Below are positions 1 through 9,200 of a DNA stretch of 64,000 nt, piece after piece. The stretch's first letter is position 1. Each line of letters begins with the position of its first letter. The translations under genes were made by a program, and so were the position numbers. Origin of the DNA: Actinomadura mexicana (lineage in GTDB: Bacteria; Actinomycetota; Actinomycetes; Streptosporangiales; Streptosporangiaceae); contig NZ_FZNP01000010.1 of assembly GCF_900188105.1 (NCBI RefSeq), positions 124,001 to 188,000 on the forward strand. Reading direction: 5' to 3'. A model generated the notes under the pieces. That model saw only the letters and a list, made by a program, of their open reading frames with translations, was not told the origin of the DNA and ran no database searches.

Positions 1-548
1 CCCTCGTCCACCGACAGGATGCCGGCCCGGACGATCTCGGCCATGTAGGCGGCCTCGTTGAGGATCAGCCCCAGCGAGGCCGCGAGCGCGGCGTTGACCA
101 GCTCCTGCGTCTTCCACGTCTCGAACTCGGGGCCGAACGGGATGCCGATCCCGACCGTCGGGAACAGCGTGCCGATCGCGCCCCAGATGAGCAGCTGCGT
201 GTAGAGCGGCGTGCCGCGGAAGAACCACAGGTACACCCAGGCGGCGCCGCTCAGCAGCGGGTTGGCCGACAGCCGCATCAGCGCGAGCGCGATGCCGAGC
301 ACGACGCCGCCGACCATGGCGGCCAGGGTGAGCCAGACGGTGTTCCGGACGCCCTTGAGCACCGGATCCGAGTACAGGTACTTCCACTGCTCCGACCAGT
401 CGAGCGCCTTGCTGGTCAGCAGGAAGTGGATGAACATGGCGACCAGCACGAGGACGACGGCCGCCCCGAGCCAGCGCCCCGGATGCCGGACGGGAACGGC
501 CTTGATCGCCTCGGGCCGCCCCTTGCCGGCGTCGTTGTCGACCGTCAT
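1..548 (-). CDS. Amino-acid ABC transporter permease, 3' end cut by window
   Basis: The reading frame starts at ATG 548 and runs off the left edge, giving about 182 residues. The N-terminus is cytoplasmic and hydrophilic. A membrane helix (residues about 26-46) and then HisM/GlnP-type permease segments follow, including RNTVWLTLAAMVGG and the conserved FFRGTPLYTQL stretch typical of polar amino-acid permeases. A further stretch, LILNEAAYMAEIVRAGI, is the EAA-type loop that contacts the ATPase. It sits 4 bases after the solute-binding protein gene, so both are one transport operon. The ATPase is probably beyond the window. The substrate cannot be told from the sequence. Confidence 0.9.
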   Translation of the reverse strand, partial: MTVDNDAGKGRPEAIKAVPVRHPGRWLGAAVVLVLVAMFIHFLLTSKALDWSEQWKYLYSDPVLKGVRNTVWLTLAAMVGGVVLGIALALMRLSANPLLSGAAWVYLWFFRGTPLYTQLLIWGAIGTLFPTVGIGIPFGPEFETWKTQELVNAALAASLGLILNEAAYMAEIVRAGILSVDE

Positions 549-552
549 GCGA

Positions 553-1464
553 TCAGCTCTGCGCCCCGTTGATCTTCGGATCGGTGAGCGCGCCGCTCTC
601 CACGCCGGCGTCGGTGAGGATCTTCTTGTAGGTGCCGTCGGCGATCAGGGCCTTCAGCGCGCCCTGGATGGCGTCCTTGAGCTGGCCGGAGTTCTTGCCG
701 ACCGCGAAGCCGTAGGGCGCGGTGTCGTAGACCTGGCCGATGATCTCCAGCTTGCCGCCGGTCTTCTTCACCGCGTCGCCGACGATGGGCGAGTCGGCGG
801 CCATGCCGTCGACCTTGCCCGCGACCAGGTCGTTGTTGACCTCGGTCTGCTGCTTGCGGACGACGCTCTTGATGGCCGGCTTGCCCGCGTCGGTGCACTT
901 CTTGCTGCGCGCGGTGAGGTCGTCGACCTGCACGGTGCCCTGCTGGACGCCGATGGACTTGCCGCAGGCGTCGTCGGGGTTGACGCCCTTCGGGTTGCCC
1001 TTGAGCACGGCCCAGGACGTCCCGGCCGAGTAGTAGGTGATGAAGTCGACGGCCTGCTCGCGCTCCTTGGTGTCGGTGAAGGAGGAGACGCCCGCCTCGT
1101 ACTTGCCGGACTGGACGCCCGGGATGATCGTGTCGAAGCCCGCATTGCTGTACTGCGTCTTCAGGCCGAGCTTGGCCGCGACGGCGCTGAACAGGTCGAC
1201 GTCCCACCCGACGATCTTCTGTGAGGCGGGGTCGACGGACTCGTTGGGCGGGTACGAGGCGTCCGTGCCGATCGCGATCTTCCCATCGCTCTTGATCGCG
1301 GCCGGGACCATCGCCGCGAGTTTGCTGTCCACGCTCGTGTTCGAGGCCGCGGAGCCCGAGTCGCCCGAGTCGTTGCTGTCGCCGCATGCGGACAGCGCGA
1401 GCGCGCCCGTCAGTACGAGCGCGCTCGCCGCGACGGCGCGGCGGCGCAGAGAACCGGTGATCAC
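553..1464 (-). CDS. Amino-acid ABC transporter substrate-binding lipoprotein
   Basis: A 303-residue family-3 (HisJ/GlnH-type) extracellular binding protein. I chose GTG 1464 because GGAGGG lies about 7 bases upstream and the protein then begins with a basic signal region, a hydrophobic core and a lipobox ending LSACG. The open frame extends 34 codons further upstream, but these lack signal-peptide character. The mature part has the family pattern GTDASYPPNE near the start, then WDVDLFSAVAAKLG and a later VDFITYYSAG. It should be anchored outside the membrane and deliver a polar amino acid to the permease that follows 4 bases downstream. The exact ligand is unknown. Confidence 0.92.
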   Translation of the reverse strand: MITGSLRRRAVAASALVLTGALALSACGDSNDSGDSGSAASNTSVDSKLAAMVPAAIKSDGKIAIGTDASYPPNESVDPASQKIVGWDVDLFSAVAAKLGLKTQYSNAGFDTIIPGVQSGKYEAGVSSFTDTKEREQAVDFITYYSAGTSWAVLKGNPKGVNPDDACGKSIGVQQGTVQVDDLTARSKKCTDAGKPAIKSVVRKQQTEVNNDLVAGKVDGMAADSPIVGDAVKKTGGKLEIIGQVYDTAPYGFAVGKNSGQLKDAIQGALKALIADGTYKKILTDAGVESGALTDPKINGAQS

Positions 1465-1822
1465 TGGTCCCCCTCCAGGTGGTTTCGTCGGATCCGCGTA
1501 GATCCGAAGGTCAGGTGCACAGTTTGGCGTACAACGTCCCTGATCTGGATAAAGGGTGCGAAACAATCACGCAACGAGGCGAACCCGGATCAGCCAGCGC
1601 TCAGGGTGTATGCCCTACGGAACGCGACCGACCCACCACCGCGCGGACGCGTCGGGTGACGCTCACCACCCACCCCGGCCTCCGGGCGGGTCCGGCCCCC
1701 TGTGGCACAATCAGACAACGGGTGACCCCCGTGCGTCGCGAGATCCACCGGGTGACCGGCCACACCAGACCACCACCGCGGCGGCATCTCAAGAAAGCCA
1801 ACTTTCACAGACAGGGGTCGCT
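1465..1822. promoter_or_regulatory. Divergent intergenic region with inverted repeat
   Basis: This 358-base gap separates the minus-strand transporter operon from the plus-strand malic enzyme gene and must hold both promoters. The only clear structure is a 7-bp inverted repeat, TCGGATC (1488-1494) and GATCCGA (1501-1507), 24 bases upstream of the binding-protein start. It could be an operator for the transporter. The open frame continues upstream through much of this gap, but nothing in its translation resembles malic enzyme. Confidence 0.35.
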
Positions 1823-3013
1823 GTGGCTGCCGAGCCCATTCCCACCGAACCGCCCTCACTGGACGACGATCCGGCCTTTCCGCTGCACCGCGGCGGGAAG
1901 CTCGAGATGCGCTCGACCATTCCCGTCCGCAACAAGGACGACCTCTCGCTGGCCTACACGCCGGGCGTCGCCCGCGTGTGCACCGCGATCGCCGACAACC
2001 CCGAGCTGGCCTACGAGTACACCTGGACCTCCAGGGTCGTCGCCGTCGTGACCGACGGCACCGCCGTGCTCGGGCTCGGCGACATCGGCCCGGCGGCGTC
2101 CATGCCGGTCATGGAGGGCAAGTCACTGCTGTTCAAGGAGTTCGCGGACGTCGACTCCGTGCCGATCGCGCTGAGCTGCACGGGCGTCGACGAGATCGTC
2201 GACACCGTGATCCGGATGGCGCCGAGCTTCGGCGGCATCAACCTGGAGGACATCAGCGCGCCCCGCTGCTTCGAGATCGAGGACCGGCTGCGCGCGGCCC
2301 TCGACATCCCCGTCTTCCACGACGACCAGCACGGCACCGCGATCGTCGCGCTCGCCGCGCTCACCAACGCGGCGCGCTTCGTCGGCAAGCCGCTGTCGGA
2401 ACTGCGCGCGGTCGTGGCGGGCGCGGGCGCGTCCGGCATCGCGGTCTCGCAGATCCTGATCGAGGCGGGCATCGGCGACATCGCCCTGTCCGACAGCAAG
2501 GGCATCATCCACGAGGGGCGCGACGGCCTGAACCCCGTCAAGGAGCGCATCGCCGCGATCACCAACCGCTCGCACCTGAAGGGCTCCACGGAGGAGGCGC
2601 TGCGCGGCGCCGACGTGTTCATCGGCCTGTCCGGCAGCACGGTCCACGAGTCGTGCGTCGCCACGATGTCGGACAGCGCGATCGTCTTCGCCCTCTCCAA
2701 CCCGACCCCCGAGGTCCACCCGGACGTTGCCCGCCGGCACGCCAAGGTCGTCGCGACCGGCCGCAGCGACTACCCGAACCAGATCAACAACGTGCTGGCG
2801 TTCCCCGGCATCTTCCGCGGCGCGCTGGACGTCCGGGCCCACACGATCACCGAGGGGATGAAGCTGGCGGCGGCGAACGCCCTCGCCGGCATCGTCGGCG
2901 ACGACCTGACCGCCGACTACGTCATCCCCGGCCCGTTCGACGACCGCGTCGCCCCGGCCGTCACGGCCGCCGTCGCCGCCAAGGCCCGTGAAGAGGGCGT
3001 CGCCCGCATCTGA
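1823..3013 (+). CDS. NAD(P)-dependent malic enzyme
   Basis: A 396-residue malic enzyme that oxidatively decarboxylates malate to pyruvate. Visible family marks are the N-terminal YTPGVARVC motif holding the catalytic tyrosine, then VVTDGTAVLGLGDIG, EGKSLLFKEFADVD, the metal-site stretch FHDDQHGTAIV, a Rossmann glycine cluster AGAGASGIA, and the late SNPTPEV and ATGRSDYPNQINN motifs. I picked GTG 1823 over the far upstream ATG 1556 because AGGGGT precedes it and the family N-terminus starts near here. There is no ACT domain, unlike some longer actinobacterial forms. Cofactor preference is not clear from the sequence. A hairpin terminator follows at 3036-3064. Confidence 0.95.
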   Translation: MAAEPIPTEPPSLDDDPAFPLHRGGKLEMRSTIPVRNKDDLSLAYTPGVARVCTAIADNPELAYEYTWTSRVVAVVTDGTAVLGLGDIGPAASMPVMEGKSLLFKEFADVDSVPIALSCTGVDEIVDTVIRMAPSFGGINLEDISAPRCFEIEDRLRAALDIPVFHDDQHGTAIVALAALTNAARFVGKPLSELRAVVAGAGASGIAVSQILIEAGIGDIALSDSKGIIHEGRDGLNPVKERIAAITNRSHLKGSTEEALRGADVFIGLSGSTVHESCVATMSDSAIVFALSNPTPEVHPDVARRHAKVVATGRSDYPNQINNVLAFPGIFRGALDVRAHTITEGMKLAAANALAGIVGDDLTADYVIPGPFDDRVAPAVTAAVAAKAREEGVARI

Positions 3014-3449
3014 CCGACGCGCCCCGACCAGCGCCGGCCCGTGCTCCCGTCCGGAGCACGGGCCGCAGCGGTTTGGGCGGCGGCGGCCAGTAGCGGGCGA
3101 TGACGCGGCCCCTCAGGAGCGTGTCGGGGACGGGACCGAAGGTCCAGCTGTCCTGGCGGCCCGGGGCGCGCTGGTTGTCGCTCTCCAGCCACCAGCCGTC
3201 CGCGGAGCGGTGCGCGACGCGTTTGACGATGAGCAGCCCGCGGCGCTCCGGGTGCTCGGCCACGACCACGTCGCCCGGGGCGGGGCGGGCTCCGGGGAGG
3301 ACGACGAGCCAGTCCCCCGGGCGCAGGCCCGGGAGCATCGAGTCACCGGTGACCTCCACGGCCGTCGGCCTGCGGGCCGCCGCGAGCGCGAGCGCCGCCG
3401 CGCCGGCGAGGCCCCACAGCACCGGAGGCCCGGGGGTGCGGATCCGCAT
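2961..3449 (-). CDS. sodX: Nickel-SOD maturation protease (S26 signal-peptidase-like), C-terminally extended
   Basis: A 162-residue S26-type protease. After one N-terminal hydrophobic helix it shows the serine motif GDSMLPGLRPGDW and the lysine region GLLIVKRVAHR, followed by WWLESDN. It sits divergent to sodN, the usual arrangement for the protease that removes the Ni-SOD propeptide. The start ATG 3449 has a strong GAGGAGG site. Odd feature: after the normal-looking end near RYWPPPPKP the frame runs on about 40 residues, through the malic enzyme terminator and 53 bases into that gene on the opposite strand. This may be an extended frame after loss of the ancestral stop. Confidence 0.88.
   Translation of the reverse strand: MRIRTPGPPVLWGLAGAAALALAAARRPTAVEVTGDSMLPGLRPGDWLVVLPGARPAPGDVVVAEHPERRGLLIVKRVAHRSADGWWLESDNQRAPGRQDSWTFGPVPDTLLRGRVIARYWPPPPKPLRPVLRTGARAGAGRGASVRCGRRPLHGPWRRRRP
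3036..3064. terminator. Terminator hairpin of malic enzyme gene
   Basis: A perfect 12-bp stem (3036-3047 with 3053-3064) with a 5-base loop lies 22 bases after the malic enzyme stop. It has no T tract. It lies inside the extended 3' end of sodX. Confidence 0.7.
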
Positions 3450-3511
3450 GGTCCTCCTCGTCGGCCCGCATACTTCGGCGGGCGGCGGTCACAAACACTG
3501 CTGGAGAGGTT

Positions 3512-3529
3512 CCGGGCCGGAAGGCCCGG
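3512..3529. repeat. 7-bp hairpin in sodX-sodN intergenic region
   Basis: CCGGGCC, GGAA loop, GGCCCGG: a perfect stem in the 183-base divergent gap. It lies 62 bases from the sodX start and 103 from the sodN start. It could be an operator or a leader structure. I found no clear Nur box here. Confidence 0.5.
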
Positions 3530-3632
3530 GTCTTAGGCCGAATTACCGAGTGCCCTGCCCGGACGGGCCCCGGTGCACAAGGGTAATGTCGGTGACCTGA
3601 GCATGATCCGTAACGAGGGAAGGGATTCGCAG

Positions 3633-4034
3633 GTGTTGCTCAAGCTTCTGCGCCCGAAGACCACGGTGTCCGCGCACTGCGACCTGCCGTGCGGGGTCTA
3701 CGACCCGGCGCAGGCCCGGATCGAGGCCGAGTCCGTGAAGGCGATCATTGAGAAGTACGCCGCCAACGAGGACCCGGAGTTCCGCGCCCGGGCGATCCTG
3801 ATCAAGGAGCAGCGCTCGCAGCTGGTCAAGGAGCACCTGTGGGTGCTGTGGACCGACTACTTCAAGCCGCCGCACTTCGAGAAGTACCCGCAGCTGCACC
3901 AGCTGTTCAACGAGGCCACCAAGCTCGCGGGCGCCTCCGGCACCAAGGGCAGCATGGACGGCAAGGCCGCCGAGGACCTGCTCGCGAAGATCGCCGAGAT
4001 CGACAAGATCTTCTGGGAGACCAAGCAGGGCTGA
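3633..4034 (+). CDS. sodN: Nickel superoxide dismutase
   Basis: A 133-residue pre-protein. The first 14 residues are a propeptide; the mature enzyme starts at the nickel hook HCDLPCGVYDP, where His1, Cys2 and Cys6 of the mature chain bind the metal. The rest is the four-helix-bundle Ni-SOD body (VKAIIEKYAAN, LVKEHLWVLWTDYF, KIAEIDKIFWETK). It converts superoxide to peroxide and oxygen in the cytoplasm. GTG 3633 was chosen because it gives the typical propeptide length and has GAGGGAAGGG upstream. The frame is open further upstream to 3573. The processing protease sodX is divergent. Families of this type are commonly induced by nickel, but I see no certain operator. Confidence 0.98.
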   Translation: MLLKLLRPKTTVSAHCDLPCGVYDPAQARIEAESVKAIIEKYAANEDPEFRARAILIKEQRSQLVKEHLWVLWTDYFKPPHFEKYPQLHQLFNEATKLAGASGTKGSMDGKAAEDLLAKIAEIDKIFWETKQG

Positions 4035-4049
4035 GCGCGTTCAGCTCAT

Positions 4050-4083
4050 CGCGAGGGCCGTCCGCTCCCGGACGGCCCTCGCG
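4050..4083. terminator. Bidirectional terminator after sodN
   Basis: A perfect 15-bp stem (4050-4064 with 4069-4083) with loop CTCC lies between the convergent sodN and the 4089-4448 gene and could stop transcription from both sides. Confidence 0.85.
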
Positions 4084-4088
4084 GCGCG

Positions 4089-4448
4089 TCAGGGGGCGGT
4101 CATCCGGGCGGCGCGGGCCGTCAGGGCGTCCAGGACGTCGGTGTGCCGGTCGCCGGTGCTGATCTCCATGGCCAGCGCGCCGCCGGTCGCGGTGAGGGTG
4201 AAGGTGAAGAACGAGCAGCAGCCCGTCTCCCGGGCGGCGAGCTCGGCGGCCCGCCCGGCCGTCCGCGGGTCGGGGCGCAGTTCCATCCGCACCCGGCCCG
4301 GCCCGGCGGGCCGGACGGCGGTCACCGCCTCGGCGAACAGCGCGTCGAACTCGGCCGCCCGCAACGGCCGCTCGGCCGTCGGCAGCGTGCACGCCCGCGG
4401 CGCCCATCCGTCGTCGTCCGGCCGGGCCGGCATTCGCTGAATCTCCAT
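4089..4448 (-). CDS. Small protein with CCSFF motif, unknown function
   Basis: A 119-residue cytoplasmic protein that I cannot assign. Its clearest mark is ARETGCCSFFTFTLT in the second half, a double-cysteine motif I associate with small actinobacterial proteins often found beside metal-responsive regulators; that association is from memory. The N-terminal half has two more cysteine-free conserved-looking parts (CTLPTAERPLRAAEFDALF). The start ATG 4448 follows the upstream acetyltransferase gene by 39 bases on the same strand, so they may be co-transcribed. A metal or redox role is possible but not shown. Confidence 0.7.
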   Translation of the reverse strand: MEIQRMPARPDDDGWAPRACTLPTAERPLRAAEFDALFAEAVTAVRPAGPGRVRMELRPDPRTAGRAAELAARETGCCSFFTFTLTATGGALAMEISTGDRHTDVLDALTARAARMTAP

Positions 4449-4487
4449 GGCCCGACGGTAGGCCCGTACCCCGGTACCGGACGCAAG

Positions 4488-4967
4488 TCAGCCGCCAGAC
4501 GAGCGGGCGGCCCGGGTGAGGGCGTCGCCGGTGAGGCGGTGGACCGTCCACTCGTCCTGCGGGCGGGCGCCGAGGGCCTTGTAGAACCCGATCGCCGGCT
4601 CGTTCCAGTCCAGGACGGACCACTCGACGCGCCCGTAGCCGCGGTCGTCGGCGACGCGGGCCAGCTCGGTGAGCAGCCCCTTGCCGTAGCCGTGGCCGCG
4701 GTACTCCGGCTCGACGAACAGGTCCTCCAGGTAGATGCCGTGCGTGCCGTTCCAGGTGGAGAACGAGAGGAACCACACGGCGAACCCGACGACCCGCCCG
4801 TCGTGCTCGGCGACGTGGGCGAAGACCTTGGGGTCGTCGCCGAACAGCCGGGCCCGCAGCTGGTCCTCGGTCGCCTTCACCTCGTGGAGGGCGCGCTCGT
4901 ACTCGGCCAGCTCGCGGACCAGCCGCAGGATCTCCGGGACGTCGCCGGTCGTCGCGTAACGAATCAC
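4488..4967 (-). CDS. GNAT family N-acetyltransferase, diamine/polyamine type
   Basis: A 159-residue single GNAT domain. The acetyl-CoA loop is visible as VEPEYRGHGYGKGLL. The segment before it, WNGTHGIYLEDLFV, and the following WSVLDWNEPAIGFYKALGA resemble spermidine/spermine N1-acetyltransferase relatives, so an amine substrate is likely. I moved the start to GTG 4967, giving VIRYATTGD, the normal GNAT beginning; the 52 upstream codons are low-complexity and overlap the next gene. It ends 39 bases before the CCSFF-motif gene. Confidence 0.88.
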   Translation of the reverse strand: MIRYATTGDVPEILRLVRELAEYERALHEVKATEDQLRARLFGDDPKVFAHVAEHDGRVVGFAVWFLSFSTWNGTHGIYLEDLFVEPEYRGHGYGKGLLTELARVADDRGYGRVEWSVLDWNEPAIGFYKALGARPQDEWTVHRLTGDALTRAARSSGG

Positions 4968-4977
4968 ACGAGGCAGG

Positions 4978-6213
4978 CTAATCGAGCGGCGGCAGTGCGG
5001 CGTCGGGATCGGCCCACCGGTCGTTGGGGACGAGCGGGTACCAGCCCGGACGGCCGGGGTCGCGGTCGTAGTGGTAGCCGCCGAGCTCCTTGTACAGCTC
5101 CGCGTACTCGGCCACCTTGTCACGGTCCAGGCGGACGCCGAGGCCGGGGCCCGACGGCACCGGGATCCTGCCGCCGGAGTACCGCATCGGTCCGCCCTCG
5201 ATGACGTCGTCGGCGAGGTGGTGGTAGTGCGCGTCGGCGGCGTAGGTGAGGTTGGGCAGGACGGCGCCGAGGTGCAGCATGGTGGCGAGCTGGATGCCGA
5301 GCTCGCCGGAGGAGTGGACGGCGACGCCGATCTGGAACGTCTCGCACACGCCGGCGGCCTTCACGCACGCCCGGATGCCGCCCCAGAACGTGGTGTCGAG
5401 CAGGACGACGTCCGCGCCGCGCCGCAGCACGTTCGCGGCGAGCTGCTCGAAGTTCACGACGACGGTGTTGGTGGCGAGCGGGATGTTGACGCGCTCGCGG
5501 ACGAGGCGCAGCCCCTCCAGCCCGAGGACCGGGTCCTCCAGGTAGTCGTTGGGCAGGTCCTCGATGGCCTTCCCGAACCGCAGGCCCTCCTCCAGGCTCA
5601 GCACGGAGTTCGGGTCGTAGCGGAAGCGGTCGCCGGGGAACGCCTCGGCGAGCGCCTTGTAGCACTCCAGCTCGTGGCCCGGCGGGAACACGCCGCCCTT
5701 CAGCTTGTGGACGGTGAACCCGTGCGCGTCCTTGAGCGCGCGGGCGTGCTCGACGAGCTGCTCGGGGGTGCGGACCTCCGGCGAGCCTCCGGCGCCCGGG
5801 TAGCGGTAGAACAGGTAGGAGGCGAACGGGACGGAGTCGCGGATGCGGCCGCCGAGCAGGTCGTACACCGGGACGCCGAGGTGCTGGCCGACGAGGTCGA
5901 GGCAGGCGAACTCGATGGCGGCGAGCATCTGCGTGCGGTTGTTGTACAGGCTCGCCGTCGGGTTGGCGATCTTGAAGCGGAGCGCCTCCAGCTCGAACGG
6001 GTCGTGGCCCTCCAGGTGCGGGGCGAGGGCCTGGAAGGCCGCCTCGGCGCTCTGCCCGCCGCCGCCCATCTCGCCGAGCCCGACCAGCCCGTTGTCGGCC
6101 TCGACCTCGACGATCGTCCGGACGAAGCGGCCCCAGTGCGCGCCGTTGCTGTGCAGCAGGGGCGCCTCCAGCGGCACGGTGACCGTGGTGGCGCGGATAC
6201 CTGTGATCTTCAT
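4978..6213 (-). CDS. Enolase-superfamily sugar-acid dehydratase (glucarate-dehydratase-like)
   Basis: A 411-residue member of the mandelate racemase/muconate lactonizing group. The catalytic set typical of the glucarate dehydratase branch is visible: HKLKGG (Lys-x-Lys), then DPN, then EDP, ATNTVV with Asn, LLDTTFWGG with Asp, and VAVHSSGELGI with the general-base His. Such enzymes dehydrate aldarates or aldonates to keto-deoxy acids. ATG 6213 has CGGGGA just upstream and is preferred over TTG 6234, which overlaps the stop of the GH38 gene. It is last in the gntR-transporter-GH38 operon. The exact acid is unknown; the nearby broken KDG kinase suggests a 2-keto-3-deoxy product. Confidence 0.88.
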   Translation of the reverse strand: MKITGIRATTVTVPLEAPLLHSNGAHWGRFVRTIVEVEADNGLVGLGEMGGGGQSAEAAFQALAPHLEGHDPFELEALRFKIANPTASLYNNRTQMLAAIEFACLDLVGQHLGVPVYDLLGGRIRDSVPFASYLFYRYPGAGGSPEVRTPEQLVEHARALKDAHGFTVHKLKGGVFPPGHELECYKALAEAFPGDRFRYDPNSVLSLEEGLRFGKAIEDLPNDYLEDPVLGLEGLRLVRERVNIPLATNTVVVNFEQLAANVLRRGADVVLLDTTFWGGIRACVKAAGVCETFQIGVAVHSSGELGIQLATMLHLGAVLPNLTYAADAHYHHLADDVIEGGPMRYSGGRIPVPSGPGLGVRLDRDKVAEYAELYKELGGYHYDRDPGRPGWYPLVPNDRWADPDAALPPLD

Positions 6214-6230
6214 GTGTCCCCGATCCGTAC

Positions 6231-9200
6231 TCAACGCCGAACCGTGACGGTGGCGACGCCGCAGGCGGGCAGCCGCACCGTCATGGTGCCGTCCCGGACG
6301 GGCAGTTCCGCCGGGTCACGCTCCAGACCGCCGCTCAGCAGGGCGCCGGTGGCGCCCGGCACGTGCAGGCCCGTCTCCACCGGGCCCGCGGCGAGCGACT
6401 GGAGCCGGACGGCCAGCCCGTCGCCGTCGCGGGCGCGCCCCACGGAGGTGACGAGCACGTCCGGGTCGTCCACGCGCAGGAAGGTCCCCGATTCCGCGGC
6501 GGGCATGTCGCCGGTGGCGAGGGTGGCGACGAACGGGTCGGTGATCCCGGCGGCCGTGCGGGCGCCGAGCCGGCGGCCCGAGCCCGCCGCGCCGGACGCG
6601 AACGCGTACCGGAAGGTGGTCTCGCCCTGCTGCTGGGACGGGAAGTTGGTGTCCCAGATGTTGTTCAGCGCCCACGAGTAGACGGTGCCGTCCTCGTTGT
6701 CGAGCGTCGGCGGGAACGGCGCGTAGGGCATGTGGATGGAGCCGAACTGGACGAGCGGCGCCTCCAGCGTCGCCCACGCGACGGTCAGGTCGGGGTCCTC
6801 GAAGGCGACCCAGTGGCGGATCGGGCGCATGTGCTCCGCCGATCCCGGGACGCTCGGGACGCCGGTGCCGCCGACGCCGCCGGTGAGCTCCCAGGCGTCG
6901 GGCGGGCCGTCCACGGCGAACGGGAACGCGAAGAAGACCGCCTCCTTGGCCGCGGTGGGCTGCTTGCCGAGCTGGTAGCGGACGTCCACCCGCGGCACGC
7001 CCGCGTACAGGTCGATCGTCGTGCGCAGCCAGTCGACGCCCTTGCCGTGCAGCTCGACGACGAGGCGCTCCCCCGCGGGGGTGCGGCTGCACTCGGTGAC
7101 GGTCGCGTGGGTGGCGACGGCCCGGTCGCCGAGCATCGTCTTGTCGTGCACGAGCATGTGCCCGGACATGTGGTTGAAGTGCGGCGCGGTCGCGTACCGG
7201 TCGTAGACGTACTGCCCGAAGCCCGCGACCGCGTCGGCGTTCACCAGCTCCCGGCCGGCGGTCTTGTCGAAGACCGAGCCGATGTGCCCTTCCCTGAGGT
7301 CGTAGACGACCCGGTAGAACTCGTTCTCGATCGTGCCCTCGAAGCCGAGGTCGACCGGCTCCGGCGCGCCCGTGTCGGCCCGGACGACGTCCACGCGGAC
7401 GTGCCCGTGGCCGGGGACGTCCGGGACGACCGCCTCCAGGTGGCGGCCGATGGGCCGGGTGGGCCACTCGTCCGGGTCGACCTCCTCCTCGCGGTGCGGG
7501 ACGGGTTCGCCGGTCCGGGCGTCCACCAGTGCGATGGGGACGTCGACGGCGACGACGTCGCGGGGCAGGAACGCGCGGGCCGCGTCGGTGCGTGCGGCCG
7601 TGCCGGGGTTGACGACGAGGAACGAGGCGAGCGCGTCCGGCGCGGCCCCGAACGTCGCGCCGATCCGCCGCGCGCCGGCCTGGAGCAGGTCGAGGGCGTC
7701 GTCGTGGGCCTGGTAGCCGACCTGGGACTTGCGGGTCCACTGCAGGCCGCCGGAGTCGCCGCCCTCCTCGGCGTCCTCCCACGGGTTGGCGGCGCCCCAG
7801 GTGTGCTCGTCGAACAGCGCGGCCCGGTCGTAGGCCTCGTCGATCGCCCTGCTGGCCGACAGGGACGCGCCGGTGCGCTCGCCGCCGCGCTCGTCGGCGA
7901 GGGCGTGCAGCGTCTCGGCGGCCCGCAGGACGTTCTGCGCCCGCCGGACGTAACCGAGCGGCCGGGCGCCGGAGCCGAGGCCGTCGGCCCACCAGTCCGT
8001 CCAGTCGCCCTCGTGGGTCTGGAGCCGGTCGCCGTGGTGCTCCTCGACGTACTCGAAGAAGTCGGCGTTGGTCGCCATCCGCAGCCGCGGGTACGCCCAG
8101 GTCTCGTTCCAGCGGTGGGCGATGTCGGCGGGGACGATCGACGGCCCGGCGTTGTCGGCGTGCGCGCCCTGGACGCGCAGGTGGACGGCGTCCAGGAAGT
8201 CGGGGTCCTTGGCGGCGCCGACCTGGCCGGGCGCGGCGTACCAGCCGAACGTCCCGGGCCCGTAGGGGTAGGGCCGGTCGGCGAGGGAGCCGAGGTAGCG
8301 GGGCAGCAGGTCCTCGGCGAGGTCGTAGCCGTCGACGAGCCCGACGGTGTTGCCCTCCATGTAGGCCATGCCGTGCGGGGTGTCGGTGAACCAGACGATC
8401 AGCTCGCCGCCGCCCGGCGAGCGCCACCGGAACGGGCGGGCGAGCCTGTCGCCGCCCGTGATGTACGGGACGGAGCGCCCGGCCCAGTTGTGCGCGGCGG
8501 CGAGGTACCGGACGCCGGCCGCGTTGAGGGCGTCCACCGTCCCGACGACCGCGCCCGGGATGTCGGTGTGCATCGCCGACCGGACCTCGATGCCGTGCTC
8601 GCGGCGCAGCTGCTCGACGAAGCGGAGCTGCCGGTACAGCTCCTCGGTCGAGCACGCCTCGGTGTGCAGCTGCATCGGGAACGCGGTGACCTCGATGTCG
8701 CCGGCGCGGGCCCGCTCGGCGAACTCGGCGACCTGGTCGTCGGGGCGGGTCGCGAGCCACCGCAGCGCGGGCATGGACGACTCGACCGACCAGCGGAACC
8801 GCGCGTCGTCCGGCCGCCCGTCGGTCTCCCGCGCCAGCCGCAGGGCCGCGTCGAGATAGTCGAGGTGGTGCCGCAGGACGGTGCCCTGCGTGTCGGTGTA
8901 GCCGATGTCGAGGTGCGAGTGGTGGACGACGAAGACGTTCCACTTGCGCTGCGGGGCGACGTCGAGCGGCGCGGCCCCGACGAGCCCGCCGGAGTCGCGC
9001 ACCTCCAGGGTGAAGCGGCGGGGGGCGTCCACCTCGGGGACGAGCAGCGTGACGCTCCCGCCCTCCGCCGCCGCGGACGCGACCTCGGCGTCGCCGTCCT
9101 TGAGGACCGCCCTCACGGGGCGCTCGCCGGACAGTGCCAGCCGGACGGCCTGGAGGAGCGCGCCGGTCTCGTCCCGCTTGAACAGCGGCAGCACGGCGGC

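Noticed and set aside
211..1224. Long plus-strand open frame at the left edge
   Set aside because: It lies antisense to the ABC permease and binding protein, has Arg/Ala/Val-rich low-complexity translation typical of high-GC shadow frames.
1556..1822. Upstream extension of the malic enzyme frame
   Set aside because: Pro/Arg/Thr-rich, unlike the family, and the GTG at 1823 has a suitable ribosome site.
3450..3632. Nur (nickel) operator for sodN
   Set aside because: I looked for a TTGC-N5-GCAA-like palindrome and found none that fits; only the 7-bp GC hairpin is present.
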